64,000 bases of DNA. Origin: Paenibacillus sp. FSL M7-0420. GTDB lineage: Bacteria > Bacillota > Bacilli > Paenibacillales > Paenibacillaceae. The translations under genes were made by a program, and so were the position numbers. Below are positions 42,327-54,116 of this stretch, piece after piece. Position 1 is the first letter of the stretch, and every line of letters begins with the position of its first letter. The stretch lies in assembly GCF_038002345.1 (NCBI RefSeq), contig NZ_JBBOCJ010000001.1:2666001-2730000 (forward strand), in the 5' to 3' direction. The notes under the pieces are model-generated. The model saw only the letters and a list, made by a program, of their open reading frames with translations, was not told the DNA's origin and made no database searches.

Positions 42327-43277
42327 CTAATGGCGGGCTTCGGCCGATTTCACTTTTCCGGCCAGCCGTTTAACCACATAAGGTATGGTGATGGAAGTCA
42401 GGATAACAGTAAAAGCAATCTGTGCTATAGCTGTATCTGCATAAGGAGCATAAGCCGGGTTGAATCCGGCAGCCATCCCGGGCACGACCATCGATAGACC
42501 AGCGACTGAACAGGTAGCCGCCGCTGCATACCCCGGGCGTTTTAACAAGTGACGGTCAATCATAACCAGCGGCAGCAGACAAAGCAGGAAAAAGAGTAAG
42601 GTTAGCAACAGACCGGATAAGCTCGACCGGAAGGCCAGGCTCAGGTTGATGCTAGACCCGAAGCTGATGCCGAGGAATGGCAATAGGATCACTGTTCCCG
42701 GAGCAAACATCTTCTGAAGGTTAGCATCAAGATTGCCAAGTAGTATACCTACGGCAAAAGGGAGCAGCGTGGCCGCCACGCTAAGATAATCAATTCCTGC
42801 CCCGCTGGCCGAATTCAGGATCATGACCGGAATGACCGGAACAGCGATCAGGTTCAGAATTCCAAAGGCAGCCTGATCCATCTCATCTCCATAAGAATGC
42901 ATCAGTGCCAGATATAGCCCCGGATTGCAGCTTGTCATCACGGCGATGAAGGCAATGGCAGAGATGCCGCCGAAGCCCTCTGCGCCGAACCCCTGCACAA
43001 AGGCCCAGCCGATCAGCCAGGCGATCAGGATTCTTGCCAGAACATGCACCCCGGCGCGCTTCAGTGTAGCAGGGAGCAGGCGGAGGTCCAACTGCGTCCC
43101 GGATACAAACAGGATCAAGCCGATAAGCACCATCGTTCCTCTGGAGGTAAACAGAGCGGTTGTAGGATCACCAATGCCGAACAGCTGCGGAAACACCGTG
43201 TTGACGGCGGCTGCCAGAAGCATGGGGACGATGAGCAGACCGCCGGGTATTTTTTGGACAGACCGTAGTATATTCAT
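42327..43277 (-). CDS. kdgT: KdgT-type 2-keto-3-deoxygluconate permease
   Basis: About 316 residues and ten hydrophobic segments. The opening SVQKIPGGLLIVPMLLAA and the FVSGTQLDLRLLPATLKRAGVHVL stretch are typical of KdgT, a proton-coupled importer of 2-keto-3-deoxygluconate, a uronate and pectin breakdown product. I use the ATG at 43277, 5 nt after the phospho-beta-glucosidase stop, so it is co-transcribed. A KDG permease in a beta-glucoside PTS operon is unusual. No KDG kinase or aldolase is in the window. Confidence 0.83.
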   Translation of the reverse strand: MNILRSVQKIPGGLLIVPMLLAAAVNTVFPQLFGIGDPTTALFTSRGTMVLIGLILFVSGTQLDLRLLPATLKRAGVHVLARILIAWLIGWAFVQGFGAEGFGGISAIAFIAVMTSCNPGLYLALMHSYGDEMDQAAFGILNLIAVPVIPVMILNSASGAGIDYLSVAATLLPFAVGILLGNLDANLQKMFAPGTVILLPFLGISFGSSINLSLAFRSSLSGLLLTLLFFLLCLLPLVMIDRHLLKRPGYAAAATCSVAGLSMVVPGMAAGFNPAYAPYADTAIAQIAFTVILTSITIPYVVKRLAGKVKSAEARH

Positions 43278-43282
43278 ACTGC

Positions 43283-46676
<3,394 letters not shown>

Positions 46677-46709
46677 GACCATTCTCCTTACATAAAGTAG
46701 TCTGGGAAT

Positions 46710-46756
46710 AAAAAAATGACCAAGCCAGGGAATCGTCATTCCCGTGTGCTTGGTCA
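46710..46756 (-). terminator. attenuator terminator before bglP
   Basis: Read leftward, TGACCAAGC (46756-46748) pairs with GCTTGGTCA (46725-46717), enclosing GGGAATGACGATTCCC, then seven T. Its upstream arm overlaps the RAT, so the two folds exclude one another. Confidence 0.88.
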
Positions 46757-46782
46757 TGCCTGATCGAATCAGTAACAGTCCA
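46751..46782 (-). promoter_or_regulatory. ribonucleic antiterminator (RAT) before bglP
   Basis: On the minus strand the site starts GGACTGTTACTGATTCGATC and ends CAGGCATGACC, matching the BglG/LicT RAT pattern GGATTGTTACTG...CAGGCA. Binding of the antiterminator here prevents the overlapping terminator. Confidence 0.85.
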
Positions 46783-46814
46783 ATTCATAGTATGCAATTA
46801 TCGGGCAGGGCCGG

Positions 46815-47645
46815 CTAGTCGTTGGAGATTAACCTTTGAATGTGAAGAATCAGATACAGCTTCTCATCATTGGTGCAGCTCCAGCCGTAATTGTTCTGCA
46901 GGAATGCCGCGATCTTCTCCACACACTCCAGTTCACGCGGGAATTTCTCTGTTACCATCTCAAACAACGCTTCATTCTCTTTCTTCAGCGACTTGCCGCT
47001 CATCTGCCGCATGATGAAATAGCGGACATGGGTGGCGAAGCGCATGAAGTGAATGGACTCTTCCTCAAAATCAATTTTCAGCGCGTATTTGATGATGGAC
47101 AGCATCTCGCCGGTAACGGTGGTAATTTTGGTTGTATCGCTCATTTCTCCAGACCCCACCTGGGCATTCACAAAATGTAAGGCAATCAGGGTCGTTTCGG
47201 CTGCCGGGAGACGGACTCCCGCTGTAGCTTCAATTAACCGGACTGCAGCTTCACCTACACGGGTCTCATCCGGGTATAGGGTGCGCACTTCCCATTCCAG
47301 CGGATTCTTGATGGAGACACCTTCACGGGTTCGGGCCAGAGCAAAGCTTATATGGTCAGAGAGAGTGAGCAGCAGATTGGTATTGAACGTCTTATGCAGA
47401 ATGTCGCTGCCCATGGTAATGACTTCTTCCGCCAGATAGATATGCTCAATCGGAATGCTGTTCAACAAGTCGTACATGCGGATGTTTTTGGGAGCGACAA
47501 AGATTTTCTCCACCACCATATCGGTTTCAGTCAACTGATAGGGGGTCTTTGGGAAACCAACGCCCTTGCCAACCACAAACACTTCCTCATTGTTGTCATT
47601 AATAGCAATAGCTACATTGTTGTTCACTTTTTTGATGACCTTCAT
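46815..47645 (-). CDS. licT: BglG/LicT-family transcription antiterminator
   Basis: 276 residues. The N-terminal ~58 residues are the co-antiterminator RNA-binding domain (IKKVNNNVAIAINDNNEEVFVVGKGVGF). PRD1 and PRD2 follow with their phosphorylatable His residues (DHISFALARTREG; LIALHFVNAQ; HFMRFATHVRYFI; LILHIQRL). BglP-dependent phosphorylation would switch it off without substrate. It has its own RAT and terminator and also reads the one before bglP. Confidence 0.93.
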   Translation of the reverse strand: MKVIKKVNNNVAIAINDNNEEVFVVGKGVGFPKTPYQLTETDMVVEKIFVAPKNIRMYDLLNSIPIEHIYLAEEVITMGSDILHKTFNTNLLLTLSDHISFALARTREGVSIKNPLEWEVRTLYPDETRVGEAAVRLIEATAGVRLPAAETTLIALHFVNAQVGSGEMSDTTKITTVTGEMLSIIKYALKIDFEEESIHFMRFATHVRYFIMRQMSGKSLKKENEALFEMVTEKFPRELECVEKIAAFLQNNYGWSCTNDEKLYLILHIQRLISND

Positions 47646-47668
47646 ACATACTCACCTCCCCGCCAAAT

Positions 47669-47716
47669 AAAAAATGACCGAAAAGGATTACAAAAAAATG
47701 TAATCGTTTTCGGTCA
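47669..47716 (-). terminator. attenuator terminator before licT
   Basis: Read leftward, TGACCGAAAACGATTAC (47716-47700) pairs with GTAATCCTTTTCGGTCA (47691-47675) with one mismatch, followed by six T. Confidence 0.87.
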
Positions 47717-47740
47717 TGCCTGGTTGCCCAGTAACAGTCC
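47711..47740 (-). promoter_or_regulatory. ribonucleic antiterminator (RAT) before licT
   Basis: On the minus strand GGACTGTTACTG, a variable loop and CCAGGCATGACC. It overlaps the terminator arm, so the regulator gene is under its own antitermination. Confidence 0.85.
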
Positions 47741-47759
47741 GTGTAAGGAATATAACCTT

Positions 47760-47787
47760 ATTATAATCAGCAGCTTCGAAATGTCAA
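47760..47787 (-). promoter_or_regulatory. sigma-A-type promoter of the beta-glucoside operon
   Basis: On the minus strand TTGACA (47787-47782), a 16-nt spacer and TATAAT (47765-47760), ~20 nt before the RAT. Confidence 0.8.
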
Positions 47788-47994
47788 TCATGCATTTTAT
47801 GGGTATTAGAAATCAATTTATATGTCACTTCGCATAACATTGAATAGCTAATTTTAGGCTCGAATACGAAATATTCAGCGAAATAATTGATTGTCATGAT
47901 GAAATTAGCTTAAAATACACTCAACAAGTCAGTTATTCTGACATATAATTAAGCAATCTTATGTATCTATAATATATGAAGAGGTGGGGCAGCC

Positions 47995-49041
47995 ATGATA
48001 GAGGAAAAGAAACGGCAGACAGAGCTTGAACTCCCGCGTGATTGCACCTTCTCGCCTGAAGACTGGCGTATTCTGGCCCAGTACTGGTATCCGGTGGCTA
48101 CGGCAGCAGAGGTACAAGATCAGCCGGTGGCCGTGAAGCTGCTGGATATGAAGCTGGTATGCTACCGCAGCGGAGGCAAGGTGGTTATTGCCCGGGATCT
48201 GTGTTTTCACCGGGGAGCCCCGCTGAGTAAGGGATGGGTGGAGAACGGGGAGATTGTCTGCCCGTATCACGGGTTCCGCTATAATTGTGAGGGGAAATGT
48301 ACTGCGGTACCGGCACATCCAAGCGCCAAAATCTCGCCCAAATTGAAATTGATTGTCTATCCGGCCATCGAACGCTACGGTCTGATCTGGACCTGCCTGG
48401 CAGATGCGCCGGAGCAGATTCCCGCCTTCCCGGCCTGGGATGATCCCGACTATATTAATATTCTGATTCCGAGCTTCGATATCGCCGGCTCCTCCGGGCG
48501 GCAGATGGAAGGCTTCCTTGATGTATCCCATTTCGCTTACGTGCATACGGCAACCTTCGGTGACCGCAATAATACAGAGGTTCCCCAGTACAAGGTGTGG
48601 CGTGAAGGAGAGACGGAGCTGGTGGCCGAATACTGGAGCACGGTCAGCAACTATGGCAAAGGGCAGGAGAATCCTGCACCGGAAGGCTTCCAGTGGCTGC
48701 GGGAGTTCCGTGTATTCGCACCGTTCGCCGCATCGCTGACGGTCTATTTCCCGGATGAGGGCAGGCTGAAGATTCTGAACTGTGCATCTCCGGTGTCGGC
48801 CCGTTATACCCGGCTGTTCTGCCCGATCTCGCGGAATTTTGACAAGAACGCTCCCTTGGAGGATACGGTGAAGTTCAATCTGCAGGTGTTCCAGGAGGAT
48901 GCGGAGATGGTGGAATCGCAGACGCCGGAGGATCTCCCGCTGGATCTGCAGGCTGAAGCCCATATTCCGGCAGACCGCACCTCCATTGCTTATAGACAAC
49001 TGCTAAGCAGTCTAGGGCTGGGGCAGAATTATACGTCCTGA
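47995..49041 (+). CDS. Rieske non-heme iron oxygenase, oxygenase subunit
   Basis: 348 residues. The Rieske [2Fe-2S] ligands are Cys 70, His 72 (LCFHRGAP), Cys 89 and His 92 (VCPYHGFRY). The catalytic iron site has bridging Asp 176 and His 179 and His 184 (GFLDVSHFAYVHTATFG). This is the VanA/PaO-like oxygenase architecture that hydroxylates or demethylates aromatic and similar rings. GAGGTGGGG precedes the ATG. No reductase or ferredoxin gene is nearby, so it must use one encoded elsewhere. A strong terminator follows, so it is a single-gene unit. Confidence 0.9.
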   Translation: MIEEKKRQTELELPRDCTFSPEDWRILAQYWYPVATAAEVQDQPVAVKLLDMKLVCYRSGGKVVIARDLCFHRGAPLSKGWVENGEIVCPYHGFRYNCEGKCTAVPAHPSAKISPKLKLIVYPAIERYGLIWTCLADAPEQIPAFPAWDDPDYINILIPSFDIAGSSGRQMEGFLDVSHFAYVHTATFGDRNNTEVPQYKVWREGETELVAEYWSTVSNYGKGQENPAPEGFQWLREFRVFAPFAASLTVYFPDEGRLKILNCASPVSARYTRLFCPISRNFDKNAPLEDTVKFNLQVFQEDAEMVESQTPEDLPLDLQAEAHIPADRTSIAYRQLLSSLGLGQNYTS

Positions 49042-49070
49042 TTCATCATTTCAATCTTAGGCATTATTAA

Positions 49071-49130
49071 CAGCACACGCCCGGCAGCAGAGAGCAGAAG
49101 CTCGGCAGCCGGGCGTGTGCTGTTGTGTTG
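49071..49130. terminator. strong terminator after the Rieske gene
   Basis: CAGCACACGCCCGGC (49071-49085) pairs perfectly with GCCGGGCGTGTGCTG (49108-49122), followed by TTGTGTTG. It may also serve the converging phosphatase gene. Confidence 0.82.
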
Positions 49131-49173
49131 ATTGGGTGGAGGCTGCTGCGAAACGCAAAGCTGGCGGCAGCAG

Positions 49174-49830
49174 CTAGACCGTATAATTTTCCAGCGACAG
49201 GCTCAATCTTCCGTCCACCAGCCCGATTCTGTGCAGGCTGGCATAGGAAGCAGGGAATTTACTGCCCCGGTTATTCCAGTCGATCCCTTTGATGATGTGA
49301 TAGATGATATTTATGACACCGCCGTGTGTAACAATAATTATGTTATCATCGGGGCCGCTGTCCGCATGCTCTTCGCAGAGCCGGGTGAAGGTCTCTTGAA
49401 TCCGTGTGAAGAATTCGAGCGGACTCTCTCCGTCAGGGTAACGCTCGTCCATCCGCAGTCCTGAGAAGTATAAGCCGGGGTAACGTTCATTCACGATTTC
49501 GTTCGGCATGCCGGCGATCACACCATTGTTCATCTCCCGCCAATCCATATTGCGCTCCAAGGGTAATTCTAGCTCTCTTGCCAGCTCGCCGGCTGTATCC
49601 AGCGCCCGCTGCAGATCGCTGCTGACTATACGTTGTATAGGGAATGAAGCCGAATTCTCTCTCAAAAAACAGCCCAGCTTCTCGGCTTGTCTGTAGCCTT
49701 GGGTATTTAGTCCCCGCTGGCTCCATCCGCCGCGATATCCTTCGTCGTCCTTGCCGTGTCTTACCAGATAAATCGCCAACTGCTCTTCGGCCTCCTTTAA
49801 GTAGGATACCCTGCTAAGTCTATCACTCAC
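49174..49830 (-). CDS. histidine-phosphatase-family (phosphoglycerate-mutase-like) protein
   Basis: 218 residues. The catalytic RHG motif is IYLVRHGKDDEG (His 25), with SSDLQRALDTAGELA, NNGVIAGMP (family Glu/Asn position) and the second His in IIIVTHGGVINII. A cofactor-dependent phosphatase on a small phospho-compound is most likely. It is followed on the right by an oxidoreductase gene in the same direction with a ~110-nt gap. Confidence 0.88.
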   Translation of the reverse strand: MSDRLSRVSYLKEAEEQLAIYLVRHGKDDEGYRGGWSQRGLNTQGYRQAEKLGCFLRENSASFPIQRIVSSDLQRALDTAGELARELELPLERNMDWREMNNGVIAGMPNEIVNERYPGLYFSGLRMDERYPDGESPLEFFTRIQETFTRLCEEHADSGPDDNIIIVTHGGVINIIYHIIKGIDWNNRGSKFPASYASLHRIGLVDGRLSLSLENYTV

Positions 49831-49938
49831 TTTCCAGAATGTTCAAGAACAGAAGTTACAATTGCGTGTCTGGCTGCGGAGCAACACAGCTGACAATACC
49901 CGGACACAGCTTGCTTGGAGGGTTCAGGATTGCTTATT

Positions 49939-50898
49939 TTAGGGCACGAAGACAATACGCTGCTGATTGTCTGGCGGATTCTTCCATACTTGTTCAATCT
50001 GAGATAACGGATAAATGATAGGGTTCGCTGTAAGCTGACCCTCTGCAATCGCCTCAATCAACGCCGGGAATTCGGCCAGATATCCGGCAGGCGTGACGGA
50101 CCCCTGGCCGCTGCCGATGATCTGGAAGTTGGCAGAACGGAGTGCAGCGGAAGGAATCGCGGCGTCCGCGCCTGCCATGGAACCGATCTGAATCCAGGTT
50201 AACAGCCGGCTGCGGTCGGACCGGCGGGTTAATATCGGGAGCATGGAGAGTGCAGCAGGATCACCCCACAGATAGTCGAGAACGATATCCACTTCAGCTG
50301 AGGCTTCGCCGAGGTTCCGGGACACTGCCCCGGGATCCCCGGTAAGCGATATGACTGCATCTGCACCATACTGTGTAAGCGAACGCAGACGTTCCGGGTT
50401 CCGCCCGGCAGCGATGATCTGACTGGCTCCCATAAGCTTGGCGATCTGCACAGCCATCTGCCCGGAGTTGCCTGTAGCACCCAGAATGAGAACCTTGAAC
50501 CCGGGCTTAGCCTGAACCCGGCGGCGGAGAGTCACCCAGGAGGACATAGCCGGATTCATCGCGGCGGCGATGAGCACGGGATCGGCATCTGCGGGCAGCT
50601 GGACAGCGCGGCGAAGATCGATGAGGGTCTGGTCTGCGAACGATCCCGGGGCATTATCGGCGGCTACAAAATAGACCAGCTTGCCATCCGGGAGCCGTCC
50701 GACGCCATCAATGCCTGGGATTAGCGGCAGTTCATCCGTACTGGTGTAGTGAGAGCCATTGGCTTGTGCCCGGACCCGGAGATGTAGTCCGGCAGCCAGC
50801 ACATCTACCAGAGCTTCGTGTTCTCCTGAAGGTACCGGAGCTGCAAGCTTTTCGTATTTCGGACCTGAATCGAAGGATCTTACAATAGCAGCGTACAT
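49939..50898 (-). CDS. quinone-oxidoreductase-like MDR family protein
   Basis: 319 residues. Medium-chain dehydrogenase/reductase layout: GroES-like N-terminal domain (EALVDVLAAGLHLRVRAQANG, IPGIDGVGRL) and a Rossmann motif VLILGATGNSGQMAVQIAKLMGA with the AAGRNPERL strand end. The catalytic and structural Zn-binding cysteines are missing, so it is the zinc-independent NADPH:quinone reductase type. It diverges from a MarR gene with three 21-nt-spaced palindromes between them, typical of an electrophile- or quinone-induced gene. Confidence 0.86.
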   Translation of the reverse strand: MYAAIVRSFDSGPKYEKLAAPVPSGEHEALVDVLAAGLHLRVRAQANGSHYTSTDELPLIPGIDGVGRLPDGKLVYFVAADNAPGSFADQTLIDLRRAVQLPADADPVLIAAAMNPAMSSWVTLRRRVQAKPGFKVLILGATGNSGQMAVQIAKLMGASQIIAAGRNPERLRSLTQYGADAVISLTGDPGAVSRNLGEASAEVDIVLDYLWGDPAALSMLPILTRRSDRSRLLTWIQIGSMAGADAAIPSAALRSANFQIIGSGQGSVTPAGYLAEFPALIEAIAEGQLTANPIIYPLSQIEQVWKNPPDNQQRIVFVP

Positions 50899-50944
50899 AA
50901 ATAGGCCTCCATTTACCCGGATAGTTACCAGGTGAGTGATTTTG

Positions 50945-51001
50945 GTTTGTGAAACAAACTAAAAAGTTTGTAATACAAATAATATAGTTTGTATTACGTA
51001 C
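50945..51001. promoter_or_regulatory. three tandem MarR-type boxes at 21-nt spacing
   Basis: GTTTGT-N3-ACAAAC at 50945-50959, GTTTGT-N3-ACAAAT at 50966-50980 and GTTTGT-N3-ACGTAC at 50987-51001 start exactly 21 nt apart, two turns of the helix. They fill the gap between the oxidoreductase and the MarR gene. Confidence 0.7.
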
Positions 51002-51072
51002 AAAGTCAACGGCTACTGTGTTACAATAGGAGCGAACAGGTCTGAAATATACAAAAGTGCGGAGTGAAATCA

Positions 51073-51528
51073 ATGAGCGGTTACGATAATTCTTTTGATA
51101 AGCTGGAGGATCTGTCGATGGTAGACAGCCTTGTGCAGCTATCCTTCCTGGTTCAGAATATCCTTGCCCGGATAGGAACGGAGCATGATCTGTCAATCAT
51201 TCAGATCCGTCTGCTGGGGATACTGCGCGACCGGGAGCCGGGCATGCTGCAGCTGGCCAAGCATCTGGGCCTCGACAAATCCAGTATTACAGGGCTCGTT
51301 GACCGGGCGCAGCGCCGCGGGCTGGTAGAACGTACCGTATCACAGAGTGACCGGCGGGCATTCAATGTGAGGGCTACTCCGGCAGGCTGGAAGATTATTC
51401 ACGAGGTCGGGGAGCAGATCGAGCGTCAGATTACGGCGGTAACCGATGGTCTTACCGGAGAGGAACGGGCGCAGATGATTGCCCTGGCCAGCAAGATTCT
51501 GGTCACTGCACCTGGGGTGAGCCGCTGA
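51073..51528 (+). CDS. MarR-family transcriptional regulator
   Basis: About 151 residues. The winged helix is GMLQLAKHLGLDKSSITGLVDRAQRRGLVERTVSQSDRRAF with the wing DRR motif, framed by dimerisation helices at both ends. No redox Cys is seen. The ATG at 51073 is 8 nt after GGAG. Its targets are probably the boxes at 50945-51001, repressing itself and the divergent oxidoreductase. An ArsR-type gene follows 42 nt downstream. Confidence 0.9.
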   Translation: MSGYDNSFDKLEDLSMVDSLVQLSFLVQNILARIGTEHDLSIIQIRLLGILRDREPGMLQLAKHLGLDKSSITGLVDRAQRRGLVERTVSQSDRRAFNVRATPAGWKIIHEVGEQIERQITAVTDGLTGEERAQMIALASKILVTAPGVSR

Positions 51529-51570
51529 ACGATAGGGTTCGTGACGATGAAGCATATAGGAGGGATTTCC

Positions 51571-51921
51571 ATGGACCAGGAACTTATGAATGAACTGGCG
51601 TCTCAATTCAAGAATTCGCTGAAGGTGCTGAACGCGGTCGGTGCCGAGACCCGGCAAGCCATCCTGATGGCCTTGCTGCAAGGGCCGCAAGATCCGGGCA
51701 TGCGTGTAGGCGAGATAAGAGGGATCACCCACTTTTCCCGTCCGGCCGTGTCCCATCATCTGAGAATATTGATAGAAGCGGAGATAGTTAGCGTCCGAAA
51801 AGAAGGCACCCGCAACTATTACCGGCTTGATTCTGGAAGCAAGCTGATGGTGCTCAAAAGCCTGGTGAACGGGCTGGAGAAGGTTCTGGCACAATGCGAG
51901 CGTGAAGCAGGGATTCTCTGA
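51571..51921 (+). CDS. ArsR-family helix-turn-helix regulator
   Basis: 116 residues. The winged helix reads LNAVGAETRQAILMALLQ, VGEIRGITHFSRPAVSHHLRILIEAEIVSVRKEGTRNYYRL, matching ArsR/SmtB proteins. The CxC metal site of ArsR itself is absent. AGGAGGGA at 51559-51565 marks the ATG at 51571. It probably shares a transcript with the MarR gene, giving two regulators in series. Confidence 0.88.
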   Translation: MDQELMNELASQFKNSLKVLNAVGAETRQAILMALLQGPQDPGMRVGEIRGITHFSRPAVSHHLRILIEAEIVSVRKEGTRNYYRLDSGSKLMVLKSLVNGLEKVLAQCEREAGIL

Positions 51922-52017
51922 TTATGGAGAATCCCTGCTGTGCGGTATAGGCTAATGCTAAGAATGTGTTGGCGTGAAGGCACGTGGTCCAAACGTATGC
52001 GGAAAATTTAAGCTACC

Positions 52018-52047
52018 TTGTTCCAGCAAAGCATGCTATGCTATAAT
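52018..52047 (+). promoter_or_regulatory. candidate promoter of the TetR operon
   Basis: TTGTTC at 52018-52023, an 18-nt spacer and TATAAT at 52042-52047, directly followed by the operator. Confidence 0.5.
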
Positions 52048-52048
52048 C

Positions 52049-52077
52049 AATTACCGACAGACAGTCGGTCGGTAATT
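52049..52077. promoter_or_regulatory. TetR-type operator
   Basis: AATTACCGAC at 52049-52058 is exactly inverted at 52068-52077 with a 9-nt centre that itself contains GAC/GTC. The TTACCGAC half-site is widespread as a TetR-family target. It overlaps the predicted transcription start. Confidence 0.8.
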
Positions 52078-52174
52078 ATTTTTCACAAATAATGCTACGG
52101 TTACAGCCAAAGTTACATGTACAGTTACACTCAAAGTTAGTACAATCCCAGCCTCACCACAAGGAGACATGACC

Positions 52175-52840
52175 ATGAGAGTTGTAAAAGAAGCGGAAGC
52201 CCGCAGAAATGAGATTCTGGATGCAGCAGAGGAGCTGTTCGGACAGAAGGGCTTCGACGGTACCAGCACGGGCGATATTCTGGGCAAGGTCGGCATTGCG
52301 CGCGGGACACTGTATTATCACTTCAAGTCGAAGGAGGATATTATGGACGCGCTGATTGAGCGGACGAATGCCGCTATCCTTCATGCCGCTCAGCAGGTTG
52401 CTGAAGACAAGAGCATCCCCGTCATCGACCGGATTCTCCGTGTAGTCATGGCGCTGAACATCAGCAGCGGAGAGGGGAGCAGCACGGAGATCATGGAGCA
52501 TATCCACAAGCCGCAGAATGCGCTGATGCATCAGAAGGTTCAGAAGGCGGTTATCCGCAGCGTTCCGCCCATTCTGGCCTCCATCATCAGCGAGGGGATC
52601 GAGCAGGGGATATTCAATACTCCCTATCCGTACGAATGTATGGAGATGGTTGTCATCTATGCCACCACCATTTTTGATAATGACATGGTTGAAATGACGG
52701 AAGAAGAGCGTATGTCACGCATTCTGGCCTTCATCGCCAATGTGGAACGGCTGCTCGGTGCCGGGAACGGAAGTCTGATGAGTGTAATGCAGATGTTCGG
52801 CGGCTCCGGTGGAGTGGAAGCGGGCAATGGTGATGAATAG
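52175..52840 (+). CDS. TetR-family repressor
   Basis: About 221 residues. The N-terminal helix-turn-helix is RRNEILDAAEELFGQKGFDGTS, ILGKVGIARGTLYYHFKSKEDIMD; the rest is an all-helical ligand-binding domain. The ATG at 52175 fits AAGGAG at 52161-52166 better than the ATG at 52169. It is first in an operon with an MFS pump and an FtsX/ATPase pair and overlaps the MFS start, so it probably represses these exporters through the operator at 52049. Confidence 0.92.
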   Translation: MRVVKEAEARRNEILDAAEELFGQKGFDGTSTGDILGKVGIARGTLYYHFKSKEDIMDALIERTNAAILHAAQQVAEDKSIPVIDRILRVVMALNISSGEGSSTEIMEHIHKPQNALMHQKVQKAVIRSVPPILASIISEGIEQGIFNTPYPYECMEMVVIYATTIFDNDMVEMTEEERMSRILAFIANVERLLGAGNGSLMSVMQMFGGSGGVEAGNGDE

Positions 52841-54113
52841 ATCCGGAACAGGCTTCGGCAGATTCCTGTTTCTGTGGTCAGGGCAGCTGATTTCGGCTAT
52901 CGGCGGCGGGCTCACCGCGTTCGGGCTGGGGATTTATACCTTACAGCAGACCGGGCAGGCTTCGGCTATGGCGCTGGTGACATTACTGGCATTCATGCCT
53001 TCGCTGCTGCTTAGTCCAGTCGCAGGCGTGCTAGCGGACCGCTATGACCGCAGACTGCTGATGGTGCTGGGGGATACGCTCTCTGCCTTAGGTCTGATTT
53101 ATATTCTGGTCTGCCTGCTGAATGGAGATGCGCAGCTGTGGCAGATCTGCTTAGGGGTGACCGTCAGCTCGGTATTCTCCTCGTTGCTTGATCCCGCCTA
53201 TAAAGCTACGATAACCGATTTGCTTACCGAGGAGCAGTATACGAAGGCCAGCGGGTTTGTGCAGATTGCCGGCTCCGCCAAATATCTGATTTCGCCGCTC
53301 ATTGCCGGGCTGCTGCTTACAGTCTCTGATGTGAAGCTGCTGCTGATTATCGACATCTGTACTTTTTTTCTAACCGTGCCTACTACGCTTGCGGTCCGCA
53401 GCGGTCTTCCCTCCAAAAAGACGGAGCAGACACCAGCCTTTATCCGTGAATTTCAAGAAGGCTGGAGAGCAGTCTCCGGGAATCGGGGAGTACTGGTGCT
53501 GGTGATTATGACCTCGGTCATGACCTTCTTCATCGGGTTCATCGAGACCTTGTCCATGCCGATGATTCTGGCGTTCTCTAATAGTGCCGTCTTGGGGACG
53601 CTTGAGACGGTCATGGCATCGGGAATGCTGGTGTCGAGTGTCATTATAGGGATGCTGCATATACAAAAAAATTTCGTGCGCATGCTGGCAGTGTCGCTTT
53701 TTTGCTCAGGAATCAGTATCGCCGTCTTCGGACTGCGTGAGAATATTGTGCTGATTGGCGCTGCCGGATTTATGTTTTTTGCCATGTTGCCCTTTACGAA
53801 CACAGCCCTGGATTATCTGGTCCGCACCAATATTGACAATTCCGTTCAGGGGAGAGCCTGGTCATTGATCGGACTGCTCTCACAGCTAGGATTCGTGGCG
53901 GCTTATATGCTGGCAGGTGTGCTGGCAGACTACGTATTTACTCCCTTGCTGGTGAGCGGCGGAGTTCTGGCGGATAGTGTGGGGCGGATCATCGGCACTG
54001 GCAGCGGGCGGGGGATGGGACTTCTCATCATCATTGCCGGGCTGCTGTTAAGCGCTGCTTCGGTCATGATCTATCGGCTCAAATCCATTACAAGTCTTGA
54101 GAGCAGGGGGTAA
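52827..54113 (+). CDS. MFS drug-exporter-like transporter (MefA/MFS_3 type)
   Basis: About 428 residues with 12 membrane segments. It has FLFLWSGQLISAIGGGLTAFGL near the start and the motif-A loop LADRYDRRLLMVLGD after helix 2, as in macrolide-efflux (MefA-like) proteins. The start overlaps the end of the TetR gene by 14 nt, so translation is coupled. The ABC permease gene follows 3 nt after the stop. Export of a toxic compound or antimicrobial is likely. Confidence 0.88.
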   Translation: MVMNRSGTGFGRFLFLWSGQLISAIGGGLTAFGLGIYTLQQTGQASAMALVTLLAFMPSLLLSPVAGVLADRYDRRLLMVLGDTLSALGLIYILVCLLNGDAQLWQICLGVTVSSVFSSLLDPAYKATITDLLTEEQYTKASGFVQIAGSAKYLISPLIAGLLLTVSDVKLLLIIDICTFFLTVPTTLAVRSGLPSKKTEQTPAFIREFQEGWRAVSGNRGVLVLVIMTSVMTFFIGFIETLSMPMILAFSNSAVLGTLETVMASGMLVSSVIIGMLHIQKNFVRMLAVSLFCSGISIAVFGLRENIVLIGAAGFMFFAMLPFTNTALDYLVRTNIDNSVQGRAWSLIGLLSQLGFVAAYMLAGVLADYVFTPLLVSGGVLADSVGRIIGTGSGRGMGLLIIIAGLLLSAASVMIYRLKSITSLESRG

Positions 54114-54116
54114 CTT

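Noticed and set aside
51961..52010. Possible further unit of the array A repeat
   Set aside because: Only loose similarity (ATGTGTTGGCGTG, then GTGGTCCAAACGTATGCGG); the palindrome is lost.
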